Below are positions 28,223-38,566 of a DNA stretch of 49,665 nt, piece by piece (position 1 is the first letter of the stretch; the number at the start of each line of letters is the position of its first letter). The notes below the pieces were generated by a model. It had not been told where the DNA came from, made no database searches, and saw only the letters and a list, made by a program, of their open reading frames with translations. The DNA lies in assembly GCA_020742515.1 (NCBI GenBank), contig DYWT01000165.1, forward strand, positions 1 through 49,665. The letters run 5' to 3'. A program made the position numbers and the translations under genes. This stretch comes from Sporosarcina psychrophila (GTDB lineage Bacteria; Bacillota; Bacilli; Bacillales_A; Planococcaceae).

Positions 28223-30421
28223 ATGGCGAAAAATCGTGACATGACGGCGGAAGAAATATTCACCCTCGTCGCCTCCTATATGAACGAAGAACACGTTGCG
28301 TTCGTCAAAAAAGCATATGAAGCAGCAAAGGCTGCACATGATGGACAGCACAGGAGTTCAGGTGAGGTGTATATCATTCATCCTGTTCAAGTTGCGGGTA
28401 TTCTCGCCGAATTAGAAATGGACCCCTCGACAGTTGCAGCTGGATTCCTACACGATGTTGTGGAGGATACGGATATAAGCAGGGAAGACATCATCCGTGA
28501 TTTCGGCGAAGAGGTTGCGATGCTAGTCGACGGCGTGACGAAACTCGAAAAATTACAATATAAATCAAAAGAAGAAAAACAAGCAGAGAACCATCGTAAA
28601 ATGTTCGTAGCAATGGCACAGGATATTCGTGTCATTCTTATTAAACTGGCAGACCGGCTTCATAATATGCGAACGTTGAAGCATGTTCCTGAAGAAAAAC
28701 AGCGTAGGGTTGCAGCTGAAACACTGGAAATTTTTGCCCCTCTTGCCCATCGGCTTGGCATATCGGCCATTAAGTGGGAACTTGAAGATACGGCATTACG
28801 TTATTTAAATCCGCAACAATACTACCGAATTGTCAATATGATGAAGCGGAAACGTGTCGAGCGGGAAAATTACCTGACTAATGTCATGGAACAGATTAAG
28901 ACGGAAATTGGGGAGATGGAAATTGACGCTGATCTTTCAGGCAGACCTAAACATCTCTACTCGATTTATCGGAAGATGGTTATTCAGAAAAAAGAATTTA
29001 ATGAAATCTATGACCTACTTGCTGTGAGGATTCTTGTTTCAAGTATTAAAGATTGTTATGCAGTCCTTGGTATCATCCACACACTTTGGAAGCCGATGCC
29101 TGGCAGATTCAAGGACTATATCGCTATGCCAAAGCAAAATCTTTACCAGTCGTTGCATACGACCGTTGTAGGCCCGGCCGGCGATCCGCTTGAAGTACAG
29201 ATCCGGACTGAAGAGATGCACAAAATCGCTGAATTTGGAGTTGCGGCGCACTGGGCGTATAAAGAAGGGAAAACGGTAGCCGAAAACCCAAGCACTATTG
29301 ATTCGAAATTGACTTGGTTCAGAGAGATACTTGAATTTCAGAACGAATCTTCCAACGCTGAAGAATTTATGGAGTCGTTGAAATTCGACTTGTTCTCGGA
29401 CATGGTATATGTCTTTACTCCGGATGGCGATGTCATTGAGCTTCCTGCAAGTTCGGTTCCAATTGATTTTGCCTATCGTGTCCATTCGGAAATCGGAAAT
29501 CGTACGATTGGTGCAAAAGTAAACGGCAAGATGGTTCCATTAGATGCCGAATTATTTACGGGCGATATTATTGAAATTTTAACGTCGAAACAATCATTGG
29601 GACCGAGCCGGGATTGGTTAAAAATCGCCAATACTTCTCAAGCGAAAAATAAAATTAGGCAGTTTTTCAAAAAACAGCTTCGGGAAGAAAATATCCTAAA
29701 AGGCCGGGAAATGATTGAAAAAGAAATAAAATCACAAGAGTACGATTTAAAAGAAGTGCTTACACAGGAGAATATTAAACGTACTATTGAAAAATTCAGC
29801 TTCACTTCTGAAGATGACATGTATGGAGCAGTAGGATTCAATGGAATAACTGCGCAGCAGGTTGTAAATCGCTTAGCGGAAAAATTGAGGAAAGTACGTG
29901 AGCAGCAAGATACAATCGATAAAATTGTTTCCGATATGAAATCACCGCAACCAGAAAAAATGACTGAATCAGGTGTAATTGTTAAAGGTATCGATAACCT
30001 GTTGATTAGGTTATCGAAGTGTTGTAATCCTGTTCCAGGCGATGAAATTGTAGGGTTTATCACAAAAGGTCGTGGCGTTTCCGTCCATCGAACCGACTGT
30101 CCGAATATTCTTGTTGGGGATGATGAGAATGATCGTATTATAGATGTAGAATGGGCGATTGGCCCTTCCAGTGCCAGAAAAGAGTTCCTGGTCGACATCG
30201 AAGTATCCGCATTTGACCGTGAAGGTTTGTTGAATGAAGTAATGATGGTTGTCGCCGATACGAAAACACCAATGGTGGCGGTAAGCGGCAAAGCGGACCG
30301 TGATAAAATTGCACGTATTCATATGACTATTAAAATTACGGATATTGCACATTTGCAAAGAATTGTGGATCGGATTAAACAAATTCGTGATATCTATTCT
30401 GTGGAACGTGTCATCAATTGA
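28223..30421 (+). CDS. relA: Bifunctional (p)ppGpp synthetase/hydrolase Rel
   Basis: This is the long RSH enzyme of the stringent response. The hydrolase HD domain ([25 protein letters not shown]), synthetase domain ([14 protein letters not shown], then [11 protein letters not shown]), TGS domain ([15 protein letters not shown]), helical/zinc-finger region with KCCNPVPGD and C-terminal ACT domain are present in order. Both catalytic sites look intact. The start is ATG 28223 (732 aa) after AAAGGGGTAAG; a longer frame from 28112 runs through the promoter region and has no ribosome-binding site. Confidence 0.97.
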   Translation: MAKNRDMTAEEIFTLVASYMNEEHVAFVKKAYEAAKAAHDGQHRSSGEVYIIHPVQVAGILAELEMDPSTVAAGFLHDVVEDTDISREDIIRDFGEEVAMLVDGVTKLEKLQYKSKEEKQAENHRKMFVAMAQDIRVILIKLADRLHNMRTLKHVPEEKQRRVAAETLEIFAPLAHRLGISAIKWELEDTALRYLNPQQYYRIVNMMKRKRVERENYLTNVMEQIKTEIGEMEIDADLSGRPKHLYSIYRKMVIQKKEFNEIYDLLAVRILVSSIKDCYAVLGIIHTLWKPMPGRFKDYIAMPKQNLYQSLHTTVVGPAGDPLEVQIRTEEMHKIAEFGVAAHWAYKEGKTVAENPSTIDSKLTWFREILEFQNESSNAEEFMESLKFDLFSDMVYVFTPDGDVIELPASSVPIDFAYRVHSEIGNRTIGAKVNGKMVPLDAELFTGDIIEILTSKQSLGPSRDWLKIANTSQAKNKIRQFFKKQLREENILKGREMIEKEIKSQEYDLKEVLTQENIKRTIEKFSFTSEDDMYGAVGFNGITAQQVVNRLAEKLRKVREQQDTIDKIVSDMKSPQPEKMTESGVIVKGIDNLLIRLSKCCNPVPGDEIVGFITKGRGVSVHRTDCPNILVGDDENDRIIDVEWAIGPSSARKEFLVDIEVSAFDREGLLNEVMMVVADTKTPMVAVSGKADRDKIARIHMTIKITDIAHLQRIVDRIKQIRDIYSVERVIN

Positions 30422-30437
30422 TCGGATGGTGGAAATG

Positions 30438-30878
30438 ATGAGAGTTGTATTGCAACGATCGGGACCGGCTGCAGTTCGAGTTGGCGGGGAGACGACAGGT
30501 TCAATTGAAAAAGGCTATGTCCTGCTTGTTGGCCTAACCCACTCGGATACCGAAGAAGATGCTGATTATCTTGCGAAGAAAATTGCAGGTCTCCGTTTAT
30601 GGGAAGACGCTGAAGGAAAAATGAATCATTCTATTCTTGAGACCGGCGGAGATATACTTTCAGTGTCCCAATTCACTTTATTCGGGGACGTAAAAAAAGG
30701 GCGCCGGCCAAGTTTCATCGGAGCGGCGAGGCCTGAACAGGCAGAACCGCTGTGGGAATACTTCAACCGTAGATTAGAAGAAGAAGGTCTAAAAGTTCAG
30801 ACAGGTATCTTTGGTGCAATGATGGATGTTGAACTTATTAATGATGGGCCTGTGACAATTATTCTAGAGTCGAAATAA
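30438..30878 (+). CDS. dtd: D-aminoacyl-tRNA deacylase
   Basis: Dtd hydrolyses D-amino acids from mischarged tRNA. The two active-site motifs, [19 protein letters not shown] and GPVTIILE, are intact. ATG 30438 lies five bases after GGTGG and 17 bases after the relA stop; the ATG one codon earlier is also possible. Length 146. It is co-transcribed with relA, as in most Bacilli. Confidence 0.97.
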   Translation: MRVVLQRSGPAAVRVGGETTGSIEKGYVLLVGLTHSDTEEDADYLAKKIAGLRLWEDAEGKMNHSILETGGDILSVSQFTLFGDVKKGRRPSFIGAARPEQAEPLWEYFNRRLEEEGLKVQTGIFGAMMDVELINDGPVTIILESK

Positions 30879-30955
30879 CATAGAGAAAACACAATGCGCC
30901 TGAAGCTAGACGCAGATTCAGGTAGAAAAAAACTTATATTTTCTTTTCTTTAGGA

Positions 30956-30993
30956 AAAGGACCTTCCACAATACCGGGAAGGTCCTTTTTCAC
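30956..30993 (+). terminator. Terminator after dtd
   Basis: AAAGGACCTTCC...GGAAGGTCCTTTTT, a long near-perfect stem with a T-tail. Confidence 0.93.
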
Positions 30994-31114
30994 GCCTATT
31001 AATTAATCAAAGATAACCAGTAAATTACTCGTTCAGAAACTGCATGTTACGTGGATAGTTGTTTTTGGACCGCTTTGGATTTAACGACTTCTATACCATT
31101 AGCGAGATGTCTTG

Positions 31115-31156
31115 ATATGTATGGATACGACTTCGTCGCATCCATACATATTTTTT
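31115..31156 (+). other. Strong hairpin with T-run in the dtd-amidase gap
   Basis: ATATGTATGGAT and ATCCATACATAT are perfect 12-bp inverted repeats; the inner GAC-TTC-GTC extends the stem, and the right arm is followed by TTTTTTC. It looks like a + strand terminator, but dtd already has one 120 bases upstream. The 422-bp gap 30879-31300 otherwise holds no gene that I recognise. Confidence 0.6.
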
Positions 31157-31300
31157 CGGTAATTCGGATGGTGTTTGTTCATCCGTCGTACTCCAAAAAC
31201 ATTTGCCCCTCACTAAAGGCATATATTAGTTCACCAAAAGCGGGCCAGAAATAGTCCGATGAAAATAGCGGTTTATTGGAGTACTCCCTCTATATAATGT

Positions 31301-32824
31301 TTAATTTGCATTGAAATAATCAAGAAGCCCTTTGTATATACCGTGTGTCGCGCGTTCACGGAACATAGCGCTAGTGACTGTACGTTCCTCCGCGGAATTT
31401 GATAGAAAACCAAGTTCGATTAAAATAGCATTTTGCCTATTTTCACGAAGTACTAGGAAATCTCCCGGCTGTGATCCCCGGTTACGCAGGTTTACGGATG
31501 ATGCAAGTCCATCATTGACTGAAGAGGCAAGCGCTTGTTGATGTGCATGAGTATAATACGTCGTAAAACCCGCTACACTAGAATCGGGATTGGCATCATA
31601 ATGAAGACTGATGAACGCATCCGCAGCATGCTGAGTACTGATAGCAACCCGTTTTCTTAACGATACATAGGTATCGGAATCACGTGTGGTAATTACATTC
31701 GCTCCGGCTGCTTTCAATTTAGCTGCCAGCAGTTCGGAAGTTAGAATTGTGATATCTTTCTCGTCTGTTCCGCGAGTGCCCGTAGTGCCGCGGTCATTTC
31801 CGCCATGCCCAGGGTCGATAACGATAGTGAGTCCCTTCAAGGTGCCGGCAACGCGTGGCACTGATTCTTTCATCACCGGTTCTGTTGTGAATGACTCGTC
31901 GCCTGTTGACACAACCCATTTGGCAATAAATGCAGATTCTCCCGAAGGCAAAGAAATTTCATACCAATCTCCATCTTCTTTGATGATTGAAAACTTTTCT
32001 CCTGCATCCGCCCGTGTGGCGATCTGGGAAGAAGTTGTCGCCGCTTCACGTATGTTTGTCCCATTTGACAGAATGGTAACTGTACCGATTTCCGAGTTAT
32101 CAGTGCTCGGTTTCACATTCGATGACAGAGCGCCGTGAAAGGAGTAGACCCAACCTGATTTGTGATCGTCTAATGAAATTTTAATCCAATTGCCGTTGAT
32201 TTCTTTAACGGCATATTCTTCACCTTGGCGGATGAGCCCTACTCGTTTGGAGGACAAATCTGCGTTTTTTCTTACATTGAGTGCATCTACGGAAACAGTA
32301 AACGTTTCGGGTGATGCGGTTTGATCTGTTATTATGGGTGCCGTTTGCTCGGATAATTGTGTAATGTAGTCTGTATGTACCCAACCGCTTGTGCCATTGA
32401 AAGTAATGGAGATCCATTCACCATCACGGCCTGTCATAGCTGCTTCATTCCCGGCAGCCATTCGACCGAGAACTGCCGAATTAATGGAAGGGCTTGACCT
32501 TACATTTAACTCATTAACTCGTGATACGACTGCAGTACTTGTCTCAGCAGGTTCATCTGCGGAAGCAGTTAGCCAAGAGGCAATCCACCCTGAACTGTTG
32601 CCGTTTTGAATTTGGTACCAGTCTCCGGAAGTAGAAATTACATCTACCTGATCACCTCTATTCAGTGAACCCGTGACAGCATAGGTAAGCCCGGGTCCGG
32701 ACCGGATATGCACGGATGACGCGTCTACAACGACTGATTCTGAATTAGCATAAGCCATCGGAATGTTGTGGAAAACGCTGAATAAAAGTATGAATGCAAT
32801 TATCCATTTGTATATTTTTGACAA
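31301..32824 (-). CDS. Secreted N-acetylmuramoyl-L-alanine amidase with four SH3b domains
   Basis: A signal peptide (about 1-26, ending MAYANS) is followed by four bacterial SH3 repeats (VHIRSGPGLTYAVTGSL, LNVRSSPSINSAVLGRM, LNVRKNADLSSKRVGLI, TNIREAATTSSQIATRA) and a C-terminal Amidase_3 domain (about 330-505). The zinc site is intact: VIDPGHGG, the glutamate in TDEKDITI, ISLHYDAN and catalytic ILIELGFLSN. It should cut the amide bond between MurNAc and the peptide stem; B. subtilis has a similar gene (yrvJ) beside dtd and hisS. The start is TTG 32822-32824 behind AAGGGGG. An inverted repeat lies just upstream at 32848-32880. Confidence 0.92.
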   Translation of the reverse strand: MSKIYKWIIAFILLFSVFHNIPMAYANSESVVVDASSVHIRSGPGLTYAVTGSLNRGDQVDVISTSGDWYQIQNGNSSGWIASWLTASADEPAETSTAVVSRVNELNVRSSPSINSAVLGRMAAGNEAAMTGRDGEWISITFNGTSGWVHTDYITQLSEQTAPIITDQTASPETFTVSVDALNVRKNADLSSKRVGLIRQGEEYAVKEINGNWIKISLDDHKSGWVYSFHGALSSNVKPSTDNSEIGTVTILSNGTNIREAATTSSQIATRADAGEKFSIIKEDGDWYEISLPSGESAFIAKWVVSTGDESFTTEPVMKESVPRVAGTLKGLTIVIDPGHGGNDRGTTGTRGTDEKDITILTSELLAAKLKAAGANVITTRDSDTYVSLRKRVAISTQHAADAFISLHYDANPDSSVAGFTTYYTHAHQQALASSVNDGLASSVNLRNRGSQPGDFLVLRENRQNAILIELGFLSNSAEERTVTSAMFRERATHGIYKGLLDYFNAN

Positions 32825-32847
32825 ATTAACATACCCCCTTATAGTCC

Positions 32848-32880
32848 ATTGTAGAAGTTTTCACTATAAAAAACTACAAT
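32848..32880. promoter_or_regulatory. Inverted repeat upstream of the amidase gene
   Basis: ATTGTAG (32848-32854) and CTACAAT (32874-32880) are perfect inverted repeats, extended by TTTT/AAAA inside. It lies between the divergent amidase gene and the hisS leader, where an operator would be expected. No regulator can be assigned. Confidence 0.35.
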
Positions 32881-32894
32881 TAAATCGAAAAAGG

Positions 32895-32923
32895 TTGACA
32901 CTATGACGCAGAATCATTAAGAT
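32895..32923 (+). promoter_or_regulatory. SigA promoter of the hisS-aspS leader
   Basis: TTGACA (32895-32900), 17-base spacer, TAAGAT (32918-32923). Confidence 0.7.
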
Positions 32924-32929
32924 GATGTT

Positions 32930-33231
32930 TAATTAACAATTTAAATCACAATAAAAGTAGTAGTATATTAATGCTGACGACGTGGAAAGTAATTGTATAG
33001 CGGACTGACAAGAGAGGGGCGGACGTGGCTGAAATCCACCCTACAGACGTTTACATTGAATAACACCATCGAGGCTCTGTGCTGAACGATTTCAATTCAG
33101 TAGGTGCAGACGGAACCGGCCGTTATCCGGTTTAAGAGTGGGCGTGAAGTGTTGCGTCAATTTGGGTGGAACCGCGGAAGCTATAAAGGCTCTCGTCCCT
33201 TGCATATGCAAGGGATGGGGGTCTTTTTTTG
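32930..33231 (+). promoter_or_regulatory. T-box riboswitch (histidine) of hisS-aspS
   Basis: The leader carries the T-box core GGGTGGAACCGCGG (33164-33177) and an intrinsic terminator with stem CTCGTCCCTTGCA/TGCAAGGGATGGGG and a T-run ending near 33231. A candidate specifier codon CAC lies at 33064-33066 in GAATAACACCATC on the 3' side of stem I. Uncharged tRNA-His should stabilise the antiterminator and allow transcription of hisS and aspS. Confidence 0.9.
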
Positions 33232-33288
33232 TACCCTGGATTTAGCGGTTAGAGCACCATTGTTAAGTTATAAGGAAGGGGAATTCAC

Positions 33289-34563
33289 ATGAAATTTAAA
33301 GTGCCAAGAGGAACGCAGGACATTTTGCCATCTGAAACATGGAAATGGCAGCAAGCGGAAAAAATTATCAACGAAGCATGTGATGTTTACCGTTATAAAG
33401 AGATTCGAACGCCGATTTTCGAGCAAACAGAATTATTCCAGCGTCTCGTAGGTGAGACGACCGATGTCGTTCAAAAAGAGATGTATACGTTTACGGATAA
33501 AGGCGATCGTTCAATGACGCTACGACCGGAAGGGACTGCATCGGTTGTCCGATCCTTCGTGGAAAATAAAATGTTCGGTTATCCTGATCAGCCCGTAAAA
33601 CTTTTCTATACAGGCCCGATGTTTCGTTATGAGCGTCAGCAAGCAGGACGTTATCGTCAGTTTGTTCAATTTGGAGCAGAAGCCATCGGTAGTGCAGATC
33701 CAGCAATTGATGCAGAATTGATTGCGTTGGCACTCGATGTTTATAAACGCGTTGGACTGACAAAATTGAAACTGGTCATTAACTCGCTGGGTGATACAGA
33801 GTGCAGAATTTCACACCGCGAAGCGCTCATTGCTCATTTCAAACCGCATATCGGAGATTTCTGTTCTGATTGTCAGTCTAGGTTGGAGAAGAATCCATTG
33901 CGCATTTTGGATTGTAAAGTCGATAGTGGCAATCCGTTAATTACTTCTGCGCCTTCTTTAGCTGACTATTTGAATGAAACATCATCTCAATACTTTGCAG
34001 ATGTAAAAGGCTATCTTGAGGATGCAGGAATTGCTTATGTAGTCGATGCAAATCTTGTGCGCGGTCTTGATTATTATAATCACACTGCTTTTGAAATTAT
34101 GAGCACATCGGAAGGATTCGGAGCAATCACGACCCTGTGCGGTGGCGGAAGATACAACGGTCTCGCTGAGGAAATCGGGGGACCTTCTGCACCAGGTATC
34201 GGTTTTGCGATGAGTATTGAACGATTGCTACTTGCTATGGCTGCTGAAGGGAAATCGTTTGAGGCTGAGCCGAGACTTGACGTTTATATTGTGACACTTG
34301 GTGAAACCGCACGCCGCCCGGGCTTCAAGCTTCTAGGTGCACTGAGAGAAGCTGGCATTCGGTCGGATATGGATTATATGGACCGGAAAATGAAGGCGCA
34401 AATGAAATCGGCGGATCGGTTGGATGCGCGAACAGTTGTATTGTTTGGTGAAGATGAGGTAACGGAAGGCGTTGCTATATTGAAAAACATGGCTAACGGG
34501 GCGCAAGAAAAAGTACCTGTTGCTGAACTGGTTCAAAAACTAAAAGAAACATTGATCGGATAA
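33289..34563 (+). CDS. hisS: Histidyl-tRNA synthetase
   Basis: This class II synthetase has 424 residues. Motif 1 region [16 protein letters not shown], motif 2 with [11 protein letters not shown] and [14 protein letters not shown], the HisA motif [13 protein letters not shown], motif 3 [12 protein letters not shown], and the C-terminal anticodon-binding domain are all present. AAGGAAGGGGAA precedes the ATG. aspS follows after 10 bases. Confidence 0.98.
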   Translation: MKFKVPRGTQDILPSETWKWQQAEKIINEACDVYRYKEIRTPIFEQTELFQRLVGETTDVVQKEMYTFTDKGDRSMTLRPEGTASVVRSFVENKMFGYPDQPVKLFYTGPMFRYERQQAGRYRQFVQFGAEAIGSADPAIDAELIALALDVYKRVGLTKLKLVINSLGDTECRISHREALIAHFKPHIGDFCSDCQSRLEKNPLRILDCKVDSGNPLITSAPSLADYLNETSSQYFADVKGYLEDAGIAYVVDANLVRGLDYYNHTAFEIMSTSEGFGAITTLCGGGRYNGLAEEIGGPSAPGIGFAMSIERLLLAMAAEGKSFEAEPRLDVYIVTLGETARRPGFKLLGALREAGIRSDMDYMDRKMKAQMKSADRLDARTVVLFGEDEVTEGVAILKNMANGAQEKVPVAELVQKLKETLIG

Positions 34564-34573
34564 AGAGAGGCGG

Positions 34574-36349
34574 ATGAAGGCAATGCAACGGACACATTAC
34601 AGCGGTGAATTGACAGAAGAGGTAATCGGACAAACGGTTACGTTACAAGGATGGGTTCAAAAGAGAAGGGACCTGGGCGGGCTTATATTCGTCGATGTAC
34701 GGGATCGTACGGGAATTGTGCAAGCAGTATTCAATCCTGATTTTTCAAAAGAAGCAATCGAAATTGCAGACAAACTGCGCAATGAGTTCGTAGTAGAACT
34801 TACAGGAAAGGTTATCGAACGGCAAGAAAAAACTAAAAACCCTAACATGAAAACGGGATCGATTGAAGTTCAAGTTGAAGAATTGAAGATTGTAAACGAG
34901 GCGAAGAATCCTCCCTTCATGATTGAGGATGAAACGGATGTAAGTGAGGAACTCAGATTGAAATACAGGTACCTCGATCTCCGTCGTCCACAACTCGCGA
35001 AGACGTTTAAAATGCGTTCGGATATCACTAAAACGGTTCGTAACTTCCTTGACGATGAAGGCTTCCTTGAAGTGGAAACACCGATTTTGACGAAGTCGAC
35101 ACCAGAAGGCGCACGGGATTATCTTGTACCGAGCCGTGTGCATGAAGGAGAGTTTTATGCATTGCCGCAATCGCCGCAACTGTTCAAACAGATGCTTATG
35201 GTATCCGGATTTGACCGCTATTACCAAATTGCCCGCTGTTTCCGTGATGAAGACCTTCGTGCCGACCGTCAGCCTGAGTTCACTCAAATTGATATGGAAA
35301 TGAGTTTCATGTCAATTGAAGATATTATTGAGTTGAATGAGCGTTTGATGCAGAAGGTGATGAAAAACGTAAAAGGTATTGATGTCCAAATTCCATTTAA
35401 GCGCATCCCATACGACGAAGCAATGGCGCGATTCGGTTCCGATAAACCGGATACACGATTTGCGATGGAACTGACAGATGTGTCAGACACTGTGAAAGAT
35501 TCCTCATTTAAAGTGTTTGCCGGCGCAATTGAATCGGGCGGACAAGTGAAGCTCATCAATGTAAAAGGGGCATCCGATGATTACTCTAGAAAAGACATTG
35601 ACGCGTTGGGAGAGTTTGCAGCAGTCTATGGTGCAAAAGGTCTTGCATGGCTGAAAGTCGATGAAGAAGGTCTGAAAGGCCCGATCGCGAAGTTTTTCGA
35701 AGGGGAAGCAGCTGATCGTCTAAAACTGGCAGCGGACGCTGAAGCAGGAGACCTATTATTGTTCGTAGCAGACAAAAAGAAAGTTGTTGCAGAAGCATTA
35801 GGCGCTCTTCGATCTAAGCTTGCAAAAGACCGCGGCTTAATAGACGAATCGAAATTCAATTTCCTATGGGTAACTGAGTGGCCGCTGTTCGAATATAACG
35901 AAGAAGACGGCCGTTATTACGCAGCACACCATCCGTTCACGATGCCTGCTGATGTGGAAGAGCTCGTAACGAGTCCTGAAACAGTCAAAGCACAAGCGTA
36001 TGACCTTGTATTGAATGGTTACGAACTTGGAGGAGGATCACTTCGCATCTACCAACGTGATGTTCAGGAAAAAATGTTTGAAGCACTTGGATTCACTGAA
36101 GAGCGCGCACAGGAACAATTTGGATTTCTTCTGGATGCGTTTGATTATGGAACGCCTCCTCATGGCGGTATCGCCTTCGGACTTGATCGGATCGTTATGC
36201 TACTCTCAGGTTCAACGAACTTGCGTGATACAATCGCGTTTCCAAAAACAGCGAGCGCTAGTTGCCTGCTAACTTCTGCGCCAGACCGCGTTGACGATGG
36301 ACAGCTTGCTGAACTAGGTATACAAATCAGACCGGCGAGCAAGAAGTAA
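34574..36349 (+). CDS. aspS: Aspartyl-tRNA synthetase
   Basis: This class IIb synthetase (591 residues) has an N-terminal OB anticodon-binding domain ([21 protein letters not shown]), catalytic motif 2 [18 protein letters not shown], the bacterial insertion (GAD) domain, and motif 3 [13 protein letters not shown]. Bacterial enzymes with this architecture may be discriminating or non-discriminating; I cannot tell from the sequence. ATG 34574 or 34583 could be the start; both have imperfect spacing to upstream GAGAGG/GAAGG. Confidence 0.97.
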   Translation: MKAMQRTHYSGELTEEVIGQTVTLQGWVQKRRDLGGLIFVDVRDRTGIVQAVFNPDFSKEAIEIADKLRNEFVVELTGKVIERQEKTKNPNMKTGSIEVQVEELKIVNEAKNPPFMIEDETDVSEELRLKYRYLDLRRPQLAKTFKMRSDITKTVRNFLDDEGFLEVETPILTKSTPEGARDYLVPSRVHEGEFYALPQSPQLFKQMLMVSGFDRYYQIARCFRDEDLRADRQPEFTQIDMEMSFMSIEDIIELNERLMQKVMKNVKGIDVQIPFKRIPYDEAMARFGSDKPDTRFAMELTDVSDTVKDSSFKVFAGAIESGGQVKLINVKGASDDYSRKDIDALGEFAAVYGAKGLAWLKVDEEGLKGPIAKFFEGEAADRLKLAADAEAGDLLLFVADKKKVVAEALGALRSKLAKDRGLIDESKFNFLWVTEWPLFEYNEEDGRYYAAHHPFTMPADVEELVTSPETVKAQAYDLVLNGYELGGGSLRIYQRDVQEKMFEALGFTEERAQEQFGFLLDAFDYGTPPHGGIAFGLDRIVMLLSGSTNLRDTIAFPKTASASCLLTSAPDRVDDGQLAELGIQIRPASKK

Positions 36350-36392
36350 TCAGTCATATCGGAAAAAAGCAAAAACTTTTTCTGTAAAATCA

Positions 36393-36421
36393 TTGAACCG
36401 ATTTTAGAAGTATGTTATTAT
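36393..36421 (+). promoter_or_regulatory. SigA promoter of 6S RNA
   Basis: TTGAAC (36393-36398), 17-base spacer, TATTAT (36416-36421). No coding sequence starts downstream before the 6S hairpin. Confidence 0.65.
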
Positions 36422-36427
36422 ACAAGT

Positions 36428-36620
36428 AATACGAATCCTGAAGTGTACGTTATTTGCCAATCAGTTTTGACCGAACATTTTTTCGTCGGGAGTCCGTATT
36501 TCGATTTGGATGACATGCCTTTAATCGGGACGTCAAAAGAAGCGGATAGGGCACCCACCTGCTGAGTGCGGGTTCAAAGCGATACTACAAAGACGGCACA
36601 TTCGGGATTTGTTCTTACAT
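36428..36620 (+). ncRNA. ssrS: 6S RNA (bsrA/ssrS type)
   Basis: An approximately 190-base non-coding transcript is predicted. Its ends pair: CGAATCCTGAAGTGT at the 5' side with CACATTCGGGATTTG at the 3' side. The interior contains the GGGCACCCACC...GTGCGGGTTCAAA pairing typical of Gram-positive 6S RNA and a large central loop. It lies between aspS and tcdA, exactly where B. subtilis has bsrA (6S-1). 6S RNA mimics an open promoter and sequesters SigA-RNA polymerase in stationary phase. The exact ends are estimated. Confidence 0.82.
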
Positions 36621-36627
36621 GATCATA

Positions 36628-36661
36628 CACCCCTCTGACTTACGTGCGGAGGGGTTTTTTA
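36628..36661 (+). terminator. Terminator of 6S RNA
   Basis: CCCCTC-TGACTTACGTGCG-GAGGGG followed by TTTTTT. Confidence 0.9.
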
Positions 36662-36680
36662 TTGGAGAAAATTAAGATTT

Positions 36681-36771
36681 TATATATGTTGAAAAAATGA
36701 ATACCTATATTTACTTAGCGGAGGAATCCCCTAAGCTGAGCGAATTCAATGTTTTTCTTTCAACATATATA
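36681..36771. repeat. About 91-bp terminal-inverted-repeat element, copy B (between 6S RNA and tcdA)
   Basis: TATATATGTTGAAA (36681-36694) and TTTCAACATATATA (36758-36771) are perfect 14-bp inverted repeats. The interior (GAATACCTATATTTACTTAGCGGAGG...) is related to the left part of the element at 46310. Size matches copy A (90 bp). The right end lies only about 10 bases before the tcdA ribosome-binding site, so it may influence tcdA expression. Confidence 0.7.
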
Positions 36772-36794
36772 GTATATGAAAGGCGGAGTTTTTC

Positions 36795-37562
36795 TTGTTA
36801 CATCAATTTTCACGGAATGAATTAGCCATAGGTACAGAGGGTGTAAAACGCATGCGTGACATGACAGTCGCGATACTTGGTGTCGGGGGAGTCGGTTCGT
36901 TTGCAGCGGAAGCATGTGCAAGAAGCGGAATCGGTCGTATTATTCTTGTTGATAAGGACGATATCGATATCACGAATATTAATCGGCAGCTTGTCGCTTA
37001 TTTGTCGACAGTCGGCCGTTCAAAAGCCGAAGTGATGAAAGAACGTATTGCTGATATAAACAAAGATTGTGAAGTTATTTCACTTCATATGTTTTATACG
37101 GAGGAAACGGCGGAAGAGTTTTTCAGCTACAAGCCTGATTATGTCATTGATGCGTCGGATACAATCAGTTTTAAGATTCATTTAATAAAAGAATGCATCG
37201 CTCGAAAAGTGAAGATCATTTCTAGTATGGGTGCTGCGAACAAGACGGATCCTACACGGTTCCAAATTGCGGATATTTCAAAAACACATACAGATCCAAT
37301 TGCGAAAGTGATACGTCTAAGGCTCCGTAAACAAGGTGTTTCCAAAGGTGTTCAAGTGGTCTTTTCCGATGAAAGTCCGATTGTAGTCAGGGAAGACGTA
37401 GTTGACACAGTAGGGAAGCCAGATGCTTATATCCGAAAAGCGAAAATGCCGCCAGCATCGAATGCATTTGTTCCTTCAGTTGCCGGACTCATCTGTGCAA
37501 GCTGGGTTATGAATGATATCGTTGCGGATATTCCTATACAACGGGTAAAAGATAAAGCATAA
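36795..37562 (+). CDS. tcdA: tRNA threonylcarbamoyladenosine dehydratase (TcdA/CsdL family)
   Basis: TcdA is an E1-like adenylating enzyme that converts t6A in tRNA to its cyclic form. The Rossmann motif ILGVGGVGSFAAEACARSG and the segment LVDKDDIDITNINRQ (with the Arg used in the ThiF/MoeB fold) are present; the C-terminal region has VPSVAGLICASWVMNDI. Length 255. The start is TTG 36795 behind AAGGCGGAG. B. subtilis yrvM is the syntenic gene. Confidence 0.93.
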   Translation: MLHQFSRNELAIGTEGVKRMRDMTVAILGVGGVGSFAAEACARSGIGRIILVDKDDIDITNINRQLVAYLSTVGRSKAEVMKERIADINKDCEVISLHMFYTEETAEEFFSYKPDYVIDASDTISFKIHLIKECIARKVKIISSMGAANKTDPTRFQIADISKTHTDPIAKVIRLRLRKQGVSKGVQVVFSDESPIVVREDVVDTVGKPDAYIRKAKMPPASNAFVPSVAGLICASWVMNDIVADIPIQRVKDKA

Positions 37563-37564
37563 TT

Positions 37565-37608
37565 AAAAGGGGCGTGTGGATGAGCTTTTTCATGCGGTTC
37601 CTTTTTTA
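37565..37608 (+). terminator. Probable terminator after tcdA
   Basis: AAAAGGGGC pairs with GGTTCCTTTT with some G-U pairs, followed by T residues. Confidence 0.5.
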
Positions 37609-37664
37609 AAGATAAGCATAAGTTTTTTTCCTCGGGTTTACCAAGGTGCTTGTGCTTTTCTTAG

Positions 37665-37694
37665 TTGTAACTAAAATATTACTAGGGTTATAAT
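37665..37694 (+). promoter_or_regulatory. SigA promoter of the lipoprotein gene at 37746
   Basis: TTGTAA (37665-37670), 18-base spacer, TATAAT (37689-37694). Confidence 0.6.
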
Positions 37695-37745
37695 ATGGTC
37701 GTTACTTAGGAAATGAACTTGGAAGTGAAGAAAGGATGTTTCTGT

Positions 37746-38561
37746 GTGAATAAAGTTTTTAAAATATTTGTCTTTGGGTTAGTTGCTCTATTATTGACGG
37801 CGTGCAGTACTGTGGAAGCGAAAAAGGGCATGTCGGCACAAGACGTTTTCGCAAAAGCGAAAGAAGCATCTATTAAGCTGGAGAGTGTGCGCACAAATAT
37901 CTCTTATGATGATTATTGGAAAACGACTGCGCCCGAAGAGAAGCACAGTGTGAAGTATGAAATGACTTCGGATGCAACGTTAGAAACGCAAACATTTAAA
38001 CAGACTGTGAAAGTGCGACCGATAGATGGAAACGCATGGGATGCAGAAGTAATTAAAGTGGGTAATCGTGTGTTCATCAAAGATAACCAAAAAAAGGTTT
38101 GGGAAGAATTACAATCGGGTTCGATTTCTGAGCTATTTGGTTCGATGGTTGCAAATGTACACCCGACATTAAACTTGGACTTTTTTAACGAGTTTGCAAA
38201 TGATTTTGTTTTGGAACCAATTGACTATGGTTATAATTTAAAACTGTCTTTGTCGAGAGAACAATATAAAGAATTTAAAAAAATACTATTTCTTTCGAAC
38301 GATGGAAGCGAAACTGACATGGATGTGTTAAACAGCGAGTTTCCGTTCATCAATAAGTTTGACATTGTTATTGGAATCGATAGCAAAACATTCTATATAA
38401 CTGATTTCAAAATGATGCTCGATACGACAACGTACTCAATGACACAAGTTGATGGTAATTCTCATCGTGTTAAACAGACACTAAATGCAGTTTATAGCCA
38501 CTTTGATAATGTGGATGAAGCAATAGTTCCCGCAGAAGTATTGGAAGCGGCGGCTAAATAA
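37746..38561 (+). CDS. Lipoprotein of unknown function (possibly DUF6612-like)
   Basis: A lipoprotein signal peptide ends in the lipobox LLTAC (Cys near residue 19), so the protein should be anchored to the outer face of the membrane. The mature part (about 250 residues) has a repeated beta pattern with VRTNISYDDYWKT, VGNRVFIKDNQKKVWEEL and a conserved-looking end with HRVKQTLNAVYSHFDNVDEAIVPAEV; this resembles the LolA/LprG-like fold of DUF6612 proteins, but I am not certain. I choose GTG 37746 behind GAAAGGA, not the upstream ATG 37713, because only then is the signal peptide at the N-terminus. Single gene with its own promoter and terminator. Confidence 0.75.
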   Translation: MNKVFKIFVFGLVALLLTACSTVEAKKGMSAQDVFAKAKEASIKLESVRTNISYDDYWKTTAPEEKHSVKYEMTSDATLETQTFKQTVKVRPIDGNAWDAEVIKVGNRVFIKDNQKKVWEELQSGSISELFGSMVANVHPTLNLDFFNEFANDFVLEPIDYGYNLKLSLSREQYKEFKKILFLSNDGSETDMDVLNSEFPFINKFDIVIGIDSKTFYITDFKMMLDTTTYSMTQVDGNSHRVKQTLNAVYSHFDNVDEAIVPAEVLEAAAK

Positions 38562-38566
38562 AAAGC

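Noticed and set aside
31055..31075. TTTTTGGACCGC resembling a degraded T-box core before a terminator-like hairpin
   Set aside because: One base of the core is missing, there is no stem I or specifier upstream, and no aminoacyl-tRNA or amino-acid gene follows on that strand.
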